Source: Heliocidaris erythrogramma (lineage: Eukaryota; Echinodermata; Echinoidea; Camarodonta; Echinometridae). From it: DNA of 64,000 nt. The notes under the pieces are model-generated. The model was not told the DNA's origin. It saw nothing but the letters and a program-made list of their open reading frames with translations, and did no database searches. The position numbers and the translations under genes are program-made. Positions 1 to 10,212 of the stretch are shown here, piece after piece (the stretch's first letter is position 1; each line of letters begins with the position of its first letter). Location: contig CM046867.1 of the NCBI GenBank assembly GCA_025617745.1, positions 23,815,205 through 23,879,204 on the forward strand. Direction: 5' to 3'.

Positions 1-300
1 CCCTACCGTTGCCCTCCGTCCGATGTCCCCATTTCGCCCGCCAGTAGCCAGTAGCCCGCCAGCAGCGCCAGCAGCTCCGACGGGATTTTCCCCGACGTCC
101 GCTCACCGATCGCACATTCCACGGTTTCTGATTGGTCGGTTTCACAGACCAATAGCAGCGCGGCAGTTCCGGCACCCTCGGAATGCAGCTTACGCTATAA
201 AAGGCGCTTGCAGCGGCGATTGTCCACATTGCCTGACGAAGACTAGCAGTTAGTGGTCGAAACGTCGCAACCCTTGTTTGCTCCTTCGTGTGACAACAGA
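1..300 (+). mobile_element. Penelope-like element terminus with promoter and hammerhead core (fragment)
   Basis: The segment reads like the pseudo-LTR of a Penelope-like retroelement. Two CCAAT-type boxes in opposite orientation (131-135 and 149-153) are followed by a TATAAAAGG box at 196-204 and, about 30 bp further on, a hammerhead-ribozyme-like core. The same order of CCAAT, TATA and hammerhead recurs inverted at 35.6-35.9 kb. PLE termini are known to carry hammerhead motifs; assigning this fragment to PLE is inference. No coding part of the element is visible here, and the left end is cut by the window. Confidence 0.55.
230..268 (+). ncRNA. Hammerhead-ribozyme-like core
   Basis: CTGACGA (233-239) and GAAAC (259-263) match the two conserved core strands. 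Between them, 241-245 can pair with 254-258 (five pairs including one G-U) to form stem II. Stems I and III were not verified, so activity is unknown. Confidence 0.55.
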
Positions 301-1342
301 TCAACTTTTACTCTTTTTTTTTAAATATATGCTATATGCCTCCTATATGCCTCCACCTAAATTAAGTTGATGGCTCAAACTGTTCTTGAAATATTGTGAT
401 AACCAGAATAAAAAGCCTCTAATCGCATGTTAATTGACCTCTTTGACATTTTACCTTTAAAATGTCTGATCACTTTATCTCCTCCTTGTCATGAATACAA
501 AATAGTTGCGATATGGTGATAAAGGTAAAAAAACCTTAATTTCACATACATGTACACATGTATAATAACCTCTATGACCTGTCACCTTTGACCTATGTGA
601 ACAAAAATCTGATCAGTTTGTCTCATTATGGTGATGCATACTAGTTCCAAGCATAAAGTTCATACCTCTGTTGGGAAGTTTTTAAAATTATAAAGGTGGG
701 AAAAGAAATATTTGTTATCTTGTTTAAATTTCAGAAATCAATCAGAAATCAATCAAACAATCAAATGAACATCAATTCCACACAGCAATCAGCATCCCAA
801 CATTTTAAGGGAACCAAAAGGCTACGTGATCTACAAGATAAATAAATAAAATACGCAGAAAACAGAATAGTTAAGGTTCAATGTTTTTGATGTATATTAT
901 TTCATATCTTGACTATTTACACATTTGATCAAACATATTTTATTCAAATAAAATAAATCAATGTCTAACTGATCAATGTATTGAAAACAAACTATCGGTA
1001 TAAAGACTTATATTGGTTGACTCAAATTATATTGTATTGAAATAAGGCAGTGAATAATAAATACAAATTATCTTAGTACAGAATCATGAAATGTTGATGA
1101 GTGTTGAACGTAGTGAAAAAAAACGAAGACTGCCGAAGAAAACGAAGATGGTGGCGAAAAGTTGGCTGTGGTGAAAATGGTGAATTCTGGTGTCAGGAGT
1201 GAGATCTGGGGTGATGACCCTTGTCAGCTTGTGTGGTGACACTGGTGGTAGAAATGACCCTATTACCAACGAGATAACGAAACATCATTGTCCCTTAAAA
1301 ATCAACTCATAGTCCTCGAAAGGTATAAAAATTCACGCCGTT

Positions 1343-1369
<27 letters not shown>
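301..1369. other. AT-rich stretch with no gene recognised
   Basis: No convincing coding exon or RNA gene is visible. The stretch is AT-rich with short simple repeats and ends in a TA dinucleotide run (about 1346-1371) abutting the palindrome. Confidence 0.5.
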
Positions 1370-1377
<8 letters not shown>

Positions 1378-1409
1378 AAATAGGAATGAAAAGTCCGTAT
1401 ACGATGAAA

Positions 1410-1448
1410 AAATTCGAATTTTCGGCCATAGGCCTTCATCAGGAAATG
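1410..1448 (-). ncRNA. Hammerhead-ribozyme-like core (left palindrome arm)
   Basis: This is the inverted copy of the core in the right arm. On the minus strand it has CTGATGA, a GGCC/GGCC stem II and GAAA. A transcript across the whole palindrome would carry one core in sense and one in antisense, and could fold into a long hairpin. Confidence 0.55.
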
Positions 1449-1911
1449 ATGAAAATTTATTAGATAGGTACACAAAAGAGCGTGAAGCGCAAAAAAAAAC
1501 AACGCAAAAACTCCATGGATACCAGCGCAACCATGGCAGAGATCAGGAAGGAGAGGAGAGAGAGAAAGAGAAAGATATAGAGGCGTAAAAGAGCAGAAGC
1601 GCAGAAAGGGAGAAAGCTCCATGGAAACTCGCGCAACCATGGTAAAAGAAGTTAAAGAGGAGAGAGAGAGAGAAAGAGAGAAAGAAATAGAGATAGAGGC
1701 CTCTTTAACTTCTTTTACCATGGTTGCGCGAGTTTCCATGGAGCTTTCTCCCTTTCTGCGCTTCTGCTCTTTTACGCCTCTATATCTTTCTCTTTCTCTC
1801 TCTCCTCTCCTTCCTGATCTCTGCCATGGTTGCGCTGGTATCCATGGAGTTTTTGCGTTGTTTTTTTTTGCGCTTCACGCTCTTTTGTGTACCTATCTAA
1901 TAAATTTTCAT

Positions 1912-1950
1912 CATTTCCTGATGAAGGCCTATGGCCGAAAATTCGAATTT
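1912..1950 (+). ncRNA. Hammerhead-ribozyme-like core (right palindrome arm)
   Basis: CTGATGA at 1918-1924 is followed by A, then GGCC (1926-1929), a three-base loop TAT, GGCC (1933-1936) and GAAA (1937-1940). Stem II is four perfect G-C pairs. The mirror copy lies on the minus strand of the left arm at about 1420-1442. Confidence 0.6.
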
Positions 1951-2149
1951 TTTCATCGTATACGGACTTTTCATTCCTATTTTGTCTATAACTTTGCAAG
2001 TCCGAAGCAGAACTATATTTTTTTATATATATATATATATATATATACTTGTAGGGTGCTCTCCTTGTAGGACTGAGAGTGCTCGATGCGTTGCAGAGCA
2101 ATATAGACAAAGACAAAGAATGCACACTAACACATGGTTCAATTTGCTA

Positions 2150-2190
2150 CTCCGAGTTTCATGCTTTTAATAGCAATCTTCAGGCAAAAT
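2150..2190 (-). ncRNA. Hammerhead-like core in left flank of PLE remnant
   Basis: Minus-strand CTGAAGA and GAAAC lie at about 2156-2183, mirroring the + strand copy at 3542-3569. Stem II has four pairs after a closing U-U mismatch, so it is slightly degenerate. Confidence 0.45.
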
Positions 2191-2231
2191 GTACTTCAAT
2201 TCCAATGAACAATCCTTTTTTACCCTCATCC

Positions 2232-2405
2232 CGCGTATAGCGCGCAGTGCAAGTTTCTGTGGTAAGCGCGCAATGCAAGTCTCCATGGTAAGCGCGCAAT
2301 TCCGCGTATAGCGCGCAGTGCAAGTTTCCATGGTAAGCGCGCAATACAAGTCTCCATTGGTAAGCGCGCAATTCAAGTCTCCATGACAAGCGCGCAATGC
2401 CTTGT
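2232..2405. repeat. Short tandem repeat with AAGCGCGCA core
   Basis: About six units of roughly 26-30 bp repeat the theme of GCGCGCA, then CAAGT, then TCCATGG. It lies inside the PLE remnant. Confidence 0.7.
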
Positions 2406-2552
2406 CAAATTCCATAGCAAGCACGTAATAGGCAAGTCAAGAAAATGTTGATTTAGCAAACGCTGGGGTCGTTAATCCCAAATCTGCTAGGCAGATCAGA
2501 GAAAATAGAAAGTAATGAAAGTAATGCAAAATACGTGGGATATAGAGTAAAT

Positions 2553-2975
2553 ATGTTGAATAAAAAGAAAAGAAAAAGAAAAAGAAAAAGAAAAAGAAAA
2601 AGAAAGAGAAAAAAAGAAAAAGAAAAAGAAGAAGAAAAAGAAGAAGAAAAAGAAAAAGAAAAAAAGGAAAAAAAAGAAGGAGAAGGAAAAGGAAAAGGAA
2701 AAGGAAAAGGAAAAGGAAAAGGAAAAGGAAAAGGAAAAGGAAAAGGAAAAGGAAAAGGAAAAGGAAAAGGAAAAGGAAAAGGAAAAGGAAAAGGAAAAGG
2801 AAAAGGAAAAGGAAAAAAAGGAAAAGGGAAAAGGAAAAGGAAAAGGAAAAGGAAAAGGAAAAGGAAAAGGAAAAGGAAAAGGAAAAGGAAAAGGAAAAGG
2901 AAAAGGAAAAGGAAAAGGAAAAGGAAAAGGAAAAGGAAAAGGAAAAGGAAAAAGAAAAAGAAAAAGAAAAAGAAC
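2553..2975. repeat. Purine simple repeat, (GGAAAA)n and (GAAAAA)n
   Basis: A hexanucleotide microsatellite of almost pure purines on the + strand. Because the unit is six bases, it keeps several frames open on both strands (Lys/Arg/Gly/Glu-rich on +, Phe/Ser/Leu/Pro-rich on -). These frames are artefacts. Confidence 0.95.
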
Positions 2976-2995
2976 GTGTATTCTCTCGCAAATTT

Positions 2996-3490
2996 GGCTA
3001 AGTAGAACTTGTTCTCGTGCCTGCATTTCGATACGATTTCCGGCCTCTTGTTCAGCAGCTTCCTCTTGTCCGCGGTCAGGATAAGGAGTTTCTCCGTAAG
3101 GCACAGGTCGCATCGCTTTAAAACGTTGGTGTAAGACCTCGCGTGTTTGGCGATCTTCCATGAGATGGTATACAGGGTGCCTGCCTCTTTGAGGTCCCAT
3201 ATGTATTTAGAGAGTTCGGTGGTACTCCTGCGATTCTCGTTACGGAATGAATGCAGATGGCTCGCGTACCTCAGCTTGAATTGGGGCTCCGAAAGGCCAA
3301 TGTAGGTCATTGTGCTGTCCTGCGTCGAAACATCCGCCTGGTACACAATGTTGGTGGCCAGGCAGTTCTCTTGGAGTGGACAATCATTCTTAGCCCTGCA
3401 GTTGCACGCTCTATATTCTGGTTCATCCGTCTTCTGCTTCACCAAAATATGCGTGTTATGGGCCTTGATGACGCTGGAGAAGTTGGGCAT
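2996..3490 (-). pseudogene. GIY-YIG endonuclease domain of a Penelope-like element (fragment)
   Basis: The minus-strand frame starting at 3490 has a cysteine cluster (CNCRAKNDCPLQENC), then NIVYQADV, then TYIGLSEPQFKLRYASH and TELSKYIWDLK. This is the order of the zinc-binding cysteines and the GIY-YIG nuclease fold at the C-terminus of PLE proteins, where it nicks target DNA. About 165 residues are preserved before the frame runs into the purine repeat and becomes low complexity. No reverse transcriptase lies upstream, so it cannot act alone. The family assignment is from motif recognition. Confidence 0.75.
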
Positions 3491-3535
3491 ACAGCTGTAA
3501 CTGACCTAAGGATTGTTCATTGGAATTGAAGTACA

Positions 3536-3575
3536 TTTTGCCTGAAGATTGCTATTAAAAGCATGAAACTCGGAG
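3536..3575 (+). ncRNA. Hammerhead-like core in right flank of PLE remnant
   Basis: CTGAAGA (3542-3548) and GAAAC (3565-3569) flank a hairpin made by TGCT and AGCA. The closing pair of stem II is U-U, so activity is doubtful. Confidence 0.45.
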
Positions 3576-3626
3576 TAGCAAATAGAACCATGTGTTAGTG
3601 TGCATTCTTTGTCTTTGTCTATATAT

Positions 3627-4747
3627 ATATATGCATATATATTGTGACTATACTTATCACATAACTGCCTTATTCACTTCCATAAACAAGATTATAATTA
3701 AATTGCCATGAAAATGACCGATAACTGGTAGTGGTACAAGTTTAACCTTTAAAAAACGTCAAAGACGAATAACAGTTTGTTAAATAGAAAATCATGACAA
3801 CAACTACTATCACTATTAAATCCTCAAAATTGGAAACCTGCATAAATCAGTTTCGACAATTGTAATGATTATATCCTTTTTAAACCAACAAAATATGGTC
3901 TAAATATATAAAACTCAATTGTCATAAATCAAATAACTTGGTTGATCCATTCCATGTTCGTTCTTTTCTATTTACAATAGTTAAATTACCAATAAATTAT
4001 ATAAATAATTATCATAAATACCAAAGTACATACCCGATATATACATGTATCAGGAAAATGACCCGTGCTTTAGAGCTTTACCAAAAACCAGGACAGCAAC
4101 GAGAAGGTAATTAGCCGGTTTGGCTCTCCAGCTCGGGGAAACCAAGGTTCAAAACCATGTAAAAAATAATGCTGCTATAAGTTTTGATGGAGCAAAATCT
4201 GCGTCCTGCAGCGATCACGGTTGGATGTGATCTGGTGACTTCTCAAAATTCGTAATGAAATCTCCGACACCGCCCAAAAAGCGCTAATTCTGATTGGTTA
4301 CTTTATGTTACCAAGAATAACAAAATTTACATAACAGTAGTAATCAATTACAAGAGTGCACGTCAATGGATATGCACCTTTAGAAATAATGTCTTTAAAA
4401 TGCTTTCTTTAGAATTAAGTACTTTGGAATTTTTCTTTTTAAAAACACAGGTGGTGGACGTTGCTTTGTATCCAACTCAAATAATGTTCACACAACATTA
4501 AATCGTCTTAAGTTATGTTCATATAGTGCATTAAATCGTATTAAATAGTTGTTTGGACACTACACCTCAAATGGTTCGAGTTATCACAAGAAATTTAAAA
4601 ATTAGCCTCTCTGACCTTGACCTTTGACCTACGTATCCCAAAATCTAATCAGATCGTCTTCCTACGGTGATACATACTAGCACCCAGTTTAAAGTTGAAA
4701 AAATTGAAATTACTCAAAAAAAGTTCAACAGATTGCCTTGATTATTT
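3627..4747. other. AT-rich stretch with no gene recognised
   Basis: I see no coding exon, RNA gene or clear repeat boundary in this interval. Confidence 0.45.
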
Positions 4748-4854
4748 TAAGTTCAGTCAAACCTGTCCATAGCGGCCACCAAAGGCAAATGTCAAAAGTG
4801 GCCGCTATAGACAGGTCGGCGGCCATGTTTAATTTTTGCACATACACGCAACAA
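4748..4854 (+). mobile_element. Left part of a DNA transposon split by the DIRS-like element
   Basis: It begins with the sequence CAGTCAAACCTGTCCATAGC and continues as a diverged copy of the left end of the element at 37362-38620. The match breaks just after CATACACGCAACAA (about 4854) and resumes at about 10213 with ACATCACTTGTAGTG. In the 37-kb copy these two halves are contiguous (37450-37480), which marks the insertion point of the DIRS-like element. Confidence 0.7.
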
Positions 4855-4905
4855 GTAAAATCAGAACTGATTTTATTATTTGCTAGATAAATCTATGTAC
4901 CTACC

Positions 4906-5034
4906 TATTTTGCTAGTCTTCCGACTACGCAAGCCATTCGAGTAATTAAAGTCACGACAGTGCATATACCCCCGAAGGATCCCGCCTTCCTCTGTGCACG
5001 TACGCATGACGCGCGCACACAATCATCCTCTTTA
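4906..5034 (+). repeat. Left inverted terminal repeat of the DIRS-like element
   Basis: Pairs with 10069-10197 without net indels; checks at 4942-4958, 4977-4986 and 5021-5033 all sum to 15103. Confidence 0.85.
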
Positions 5035-5234
5035 CGAGCAGCCTCAGACAAACTTTGACATGTCACTAGGCAAGGAGTGGGGTAGGAGGGTGGCACATAG
5101 GTAGGTACATAGATTTATCTAGCAAATAATAAAATCAGTTCTGATTTTACCGATTTACTACAATAAATCAATGTACCTACCTATTTTGCTAGACCACCAG
5201 AGATTCAACTGGGGGGCATGTCCCAATAGGAAGG

Positions 5235-6088
5235 TCAACAGGAAACCAAGGATGACGTTGCAGCTTGCAACGTCTTGTTAGAAAAAGACTCTTCAACTGT
5301 CAGAACATCTTTTAAATAAGAAGATGTGAAGGACATGGAGGAGCGCCAGTAGGCTCCCCTCATAATGTCCACTTGGGGCACCCCCTGGAAAAGAGCCCAA
5401 TAGGCACTGATGCCCCTGGTATCGTGAGCACGGGGCTTCCCATCATTCACTAGGGCCTCCGGCCCAGCTGCCTGGATCGCTTCGACTATCCATCTAGAAA
5501 TGGATTCTCTGGAAGCGGGGGAAAAGGGCTCTCGAGTGATGACAAAAAGCTGATCACTCTTATGAAGAGTCTTAGTCCTATCTAATGTAAATACCATTTC
5601 AAGGCCCTCACCGGACACCAGACCCTATCCTCCTGCACTGAGGACTGGCCCGACAGTGGTCTAAGACAAATCTCAACTGGTCCAGAGGAAGCAGTCTGAT
5701 TTTTGGCAATAAAGGAGGGCTTGGGTATAAGTCGCACACCATGGTTCTCCCAACGGATGTGACCCGGTGTGATACACAGAGCATGAAGAGTTCTCCTCCT
5801 CTGTGCAGAAGCAATAGCAACTAAAAACAGCGTCTTGACCGTCAAATGGTGAAGGGACGCTTTCCCCAACGGTTCAAAAGGTGGCTTCGCAAGCACGTCA
5901 AGGACCTTGGGTAGACTCCAAGATGGAGTCAGGCTATGAGTTGATGGACACTGCAAAAAGAAGGAGCGAGTGAACGTAGCCAAAAGAGGGGAGTTGGAGA
6001 CTCCCGAACCATCAGCAAAACCAACGTGGATGGCGGCAATAGCTGAACGATAGCCATGACTTTCCCTGAGATTTTTCAGGGAGAGCAA
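5235..6088 (-). pseudogene. Tyrosine recombinase of the DIRS-like element (frameshifted)
   Basis: Two minus-strand frames join near 5590-5618. The first (6088 to 5582) has AIASAQRRRTLHAL, which carries the first catalytic arginine, and ends in RVWCPVRALKWYL. The second (5618 to 5235) continues with LDRTKTLHKSDQLFV, then KPRAHDTRG (the H-x-x-R pair), AYW, and FTSSYL with the nucleophilic tyrosine at about residue 101 of that frame. The R...HxxR...Y set is complete, but one frameshift separates the first arginine from the rest. In DIRS elements this enzyme inserts a circular DNA intermediate. Confidence 0.8.
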
Positions 6089-6271
6089 TTAAAATTGGCC
6101 GCACCTCCCCATGCTAAAGCGCTAGTGAACTTTGGACCCCGGACGTCAGCGTGGAGCAATTTCACTGGACTCTCTTTTGCTCGGGCCTAGGTTTCCGGAT
6201 CGCGCCAATCACTCGGCATAATATGTACAGTCGTCGAAAAAAGAATTCAGTAAAGAGAGTCCAGAACTAGA

Positions 6272-7894
6272 CTACCTGCAGTCTGGCAAGACGTCCACTA
6301 GACTGGCTAGATAGCCCAGGAATTGAAGCCATTGTCTGGCTCTGACCCTGCGGGCCACTCGCAATGACCGTGCGGTCATGGTGATAGTCCAAATTCTGTC
6401 CCGACTTTGGCGGGTAAGCTGATTCGGGATGTCTATCTCCGCACTAGCCTCTTGTCGAGGCCCTGGCGCTGTTGAAATCCTTGGCGATATGGAGGCCGAG
6501 GCGCTTGCGCCGAGGGCCTCTTGACACCCAACCTGAATTATATATTCATGAGGCACAAATTCCTACTGAATTATGCATTAAAACATGAATAGTTCGATAA
6601 CCGCGGGGATCGCCCAGCAAATTGGCAAATTAAATCTCAAGGATTTCTTACTTCAGTTCTGGACTAGTCTATTATTTTTTGGGGGGATTACGTAAATCTC
6701 TTGCTCAAAATACTTTCACAGACAAGCACATTATGAAGAATTCGATCTCTAGCTTACAAACCATGGTAATTTGAAATAAGACAAATGTACATATTTCTCA
6801 AGAGATCATCATATATTTACAAATAATGAAGAATGGGCAATAAAAGTCACCGTTCAACAATAGAAGCATCTCCATCAATTCTGATGTAACCAGGGAGTTA
6901 CCAGCAACTTCACTGCCCGGCAAGGCCCCGGGGGATCCGCCTGGCCCTAGCTCGCTAGCAACACTCTCCATCCCTGGCCCACGGAGGTAATCAGCACAGA
7001 GCAGTAGCGCGTGAAAAATAACACTTTTTTTCCATAAAGCCAGTAGGCAGATTCACAAAAACATCTTATCCTTTAAGTGCAGATTTGATTGCATCAACTT
7101 GCAAATCTTTGAATCTGTCAATCTTCAACATTCTAGCTGCATATTCTAAGCTCCTACAAATATCGTCATCACTTGTCGTGGAAGAAACGTTGAATGCCAT
7201 TTTGGGCTGCGATTAATTAATATGTAAGCTAGCGTGCAGTCGAGTCATGAATATTTAACATTACGTCATGGTAGCTCGCGCTTATTGGATGATTTTCACC
7301 GACCAAAATTTGGTCGGAATATTCGTCAAAACAATGAAATACAAAAGAAATTTTGCCTCCATATCACCAAGGATTTCAACAGCGCCAGGGCCTCGACAAG
7401 AGGCTATCTCCGCACCTAAGTACACCGGGGTACGAGTGGGAGATAATTCTGATTTTTCCCAGTTCATCAGAAAGCCTAAGTCTTGCGTTAGCCACCGTAA
7501 AAGGGATAACTGATCCAACAGGAGGGACTCTGAGTTTGCAACTAGGAGCCAAACGTCTAGATAGATGAACAATCGGAGGCCGCGGTTCCGTAGAAACGCG
7601 GCTAGGGCCGACACTATTCGGGTAAGGGCCGACACTATTCGGGTAAATACTCGAGGGGCCGGCCTCAGCACAAAGGGCAGGGCAAGAAATCGAAACGTTT
7701 CGCCCTGGAACGCGAATCCCAGAAAATTTCTCGGCAGAGAGTGAAGGGGAATGTGAAAGTATGTGGAAAAGGCGAAAATGCACTGGAGGTATAAACCTGT
7801 TGATCCTTTTCATGTTTACAATCATACGTAAACTTCCCGAGCGCTTGGGAAAGACAAAAATTGGGGAGAGACAGAGATGAGGATGATCTCTCAC
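6272..7894 (-). pseudogene. Reverse transcriptase/RNase H region of the DIRS-like element (broken)
   Basis: Fragments in coding order on the minus strand: SPIFVFPKRSGSLRMIVN and INRFIPPVHFR near 7870-7770 (fingers); a deleted or scrambled stretch; FTRIVSAL, tandemly duplicated in frame by a 21-bp repeat at 7604-7645; LFIYLDVWLLVA near 7570, where the catalytic Y-x-D-D has become YLDV; then DLGFLMNWEKSEL and PVYLGAE. The frame is interrupted at the glutamate by the nested element 6445-7406 and resumes with IDIPNQ and WLQFLGYLASLVDVLP near 6290-6440. The lost aspartate and the interruption rule out activity. Confidence 0.75.
6445..7406. mobile_element. 962-bp inverted-repeat DNA element with 9-bp target duplication (MULE-like MITE)
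   Basis: Termini TAGCCTCTTGTCGAGG... (6445) and its complement ending at 7406 match for about 52 bp (coordinates sum to 13851, one mismatch seen). It is flanked by the direct repeat TCTCCGCAC at 6436-6444 and 7407-7415. Removing the element and one repeat restores the DIRS reverse-transcriptase frame. Nine-base target duplications are typical of Mutator-like transposons; the superfamily is inference. No transposase is visible inside. Confidence 0.8.
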
Positions 7895-7899
7895 CCTTT

Positions 7900-9394
7900 C
7901 TATAGCGCCCTTTTTCAGCAGCGTGGCGAGTGGCGATCTCTGAGGAGATGTGCTGCTGAAAAAGGGCGGACATTGGAGGCGGGCGGATTCTGATTGCGCC
8001 GTTTGGAATCGGCTCCATCAGATCTATGTAAAAGCTGTCGCACACGACGGATAGCACAAAGGCGTCGCCGGAGATTCCTCCCAGTTTGGGAGGCAATCTC
8101 CGGCGCCCGCCTACACTGTCCACAAGCACTCGGGGTAAGGTGTCAAAAGGCCGACTTGGGCGGGACCAGGGCCCTGGCGGCAGTCTTACACCCCCTCTTC
8201 CTCTCGCCGAGCCTCTACCACGATTGCCCCACGATTGCCCCACGACGGCGCCTGGGTAGGCGTCTCAACCCGAGGGACAGTCACAGTCACTCAACGATTT
8301 GAGCGGTTAGTGCCTGTCGAGACCAACTTAGACTTCGGAAAGGGCAGAGCAGGCCGAGTGGGCAAGAATTGTCTGGCCATCTCCTTTGCCTGTTTGCGAC
8401 CCTCTATCTCTTTGTGGAAGACCTTGTTAAACTGGCCCACAAAGAGGTTGGGATGAGAGGAAGGGATACCCCGCAAGACAGGCAGGATGTCTTTCTATAG
8501 CACTCCCAGTGTGGAGAGCGCCAACTTGATGAGAGCTGAGACCACTGAAGTCCAGCTAACAAAAGCAGGAGTTCATCCAACAAATTGGAGTCCTCCTCGG
8601 TCACATTCAGTTCAACTGATCTGGCCTGAAGGCGGAACAGTGAACCCAAGTACGGCGATAGTCTTAAGCCCGACCTGACTTTGGTTTCAAAGCTCACTAG
8701 GGGCTTCTCGGCAGTTCTATAGGACTGAGACTTGAAGTTGACATTCAGACGTTGTCCCATACCAATAATTTCTTGGGATAAACTCTTGGCAGAAAAGAAG
8801 CCCTGGGTATCCTCCGGATAGAAAGAGAAGGCACTACCATAGGGACATTGGGTAGCCTGACCCGCATCAGCGAGTGCCTCCCTATCCCCATACTCCTGTT
8901 TGAAGTCCTCTGTAAGAAGAATACCAGGAGATGGGCCATGCTGTGGGAAGGAGTAATTCGGCCGCAAAACCAGGGACTGTGCTTCCCCGACCAGAGCCCT
9001 GATTCGCATTGACTGCCGGGGGACGGACGGGCTGCTGCATTGCAGCACTGCTGGAAATAGCACCCGGAGCACAGACGTTGGTCAGTGGCTGGCTGGAACC
9101 AGCAGTCTTCCACTGCGAAAGCCTGCTCGAAGAGGAGGTCTTCTTAGCGGGGTGCGGATTTGCGATACCCGCTATAATTCCCCCAGACACACAGACGGTG
9201 GTCGGATGTCGGGGGAAGCCAGTAACACTGGGTGAAATCTCGCTAGGCACCCCGACGGTGGTCGGGGGTCGGCAAGACCCAGTAACATCATTAGCTGACC
9301 GCCCCCCCCCCCCCAACTGTAGACGTAGTGGTCGTGAGTTGGAGGGAGCCAGAATTGCTAATGACGCATGTTTGGTCCCAAACCTTATGCACAC
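7900..9394 (-). pseudogene. Probable ORF1/gag-like region of the DIRS-like element
   Basis: Upstream of the reverse transcriptase on the minus strand are overlapping broken frames (8243-7665, 9072-8404, 9394-8882). One carries a hydrophilic stretch ending in a leucine-rich segment (DSNLLDELLLLLAG), and another has an Arg/Gly-rich stretch. DIRS elements have a gag-like ORF in this place. The identification rests on position, not on a recognised domain. Confidence 0.35.
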
Positions 9395-10068
9395 CTAAGT
9401 TACCTATAAAGCCTGTCTTGCTCGACCCTCCCGGTACAAAAATACCAGAGCGAGCCGACAGACTGACGCCCTCACCTCCTGACCATCGTGCTAGACTCGC
9501 TGGTAGGCGAGCGAAACACAGAGGTCTCCATCACACTCACTGGGCTGACGCCCTTATAAGTGAGAGTAGTGGAAGGGAGGGAAGAAGAATTGGAAGAGCA
9601 CGGAGGGCAACCAAGACCTCCATTGCTCTTCCTCCGAAGAACTCATTATCACCTGTAAGGAGATATAAAGGAGTCAAACAATAAACAAGTGTAAAGAAAA
9701 GGGCGTAATAAGCAAGAGTGAAACGGAATGGAATTTTCCAACGTAGTGTGTGGAAATTTCCATCAACGCACCACGAACAAAAGAACACTCTTGTAAGGGT
9801 ATATGCACACAACAGCCAAACACACGAAACACCAACGAAACGTAACAGGGCTGAGCGCCTGGCAATACGCCAAAGCGAATGCCCGGGGCTACTATACGAA
9901 AGAGGTGAAGAGTGAGGTATGAATTTAAGCTCAAATATCACCAAAATAAATATGTGACAGACATAAACCTAAACAGATATTAAAACAAGTCTAGGACAAA
10001 AAGAGTAGCAAACTCTAAATTTTTGCGCAAGATAGTGACTTAGCTGCAACTCTTTAGGCTGCGAGAAG

Positions 10069-10197
10069 GAAAGAGGATGATTGGGTGCGTGCGTCATGCG
10101 TACGTGCACAGAGGAAGGCGGGATCCGAGGGGGGTATATGCACCGTCGTGACTTTAATTACTCGAATATCTTGCATAGTCGGAAGACTAGCAAAATA
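10069..10197 (-). repeat. Right inverted terminal repeat of the DIRS-like element
   Basis: Inverted partner of 4906-5034. It ends with GGAAGACTAGCAAAATA at 10181-10197. Confidence 0.85.
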
Positions 10198-10212
10198 TTT
10201 ATTTATTGTAGT

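Larger units (their letters stand above)
1370..1990. repeat. Near-perfect 0.6-kb palindrome with a hammerhead core in each arm
   Basis: Arms 1370-1660 and 1700-1990 are inverted copies: paired coordinates sum to 3360 at the outer ends, in the middle (1511-1520 with 1840-1849) and at the inner ends (1641-1660 with 1700-1719), so there is no net indel. The loop is about 39 bp. Each arm holds a CTGATGA...GAAA core with a GGCC/GGCC stem II. The purine-rich inner arm gives long overlapping reading frames on both strands that are not genes. It is best read as two PLE termini fused head to head. Confidence 0.8.
2099..3626 (-). mobile_element. Decayed Penelope-like element with inverted termini
   Basis: Inverted flanks 2101-2217 and 3508-3624 (coordinates sum to 5725 throughout) enclose a minus-strand GIY-YIG endonuclease fragment, a long purine tract and a short tandem repeat. 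Each flank has a hammerhead-like core. The reverse transcriptase, expected upstream of the endonuclease (higher coordinates), is absent, so this is a 3' remnant. Confidence 0.65.

Noticed and set aside
1302..2125. Frames of 117-149 codons on both strands
   Set aside because: They run through the palindrome and its purine tract. The same protein appears from both arms, which follows from the inverted repeat.
2437..3005. Long Phe/Ser-rich, Phe/Leu/Pro-rich and Lys/Arg/Gly-rich frames
   Set aside because: They are readings of a (GGAAAA)n/(GAAAAA)n microsatellite.
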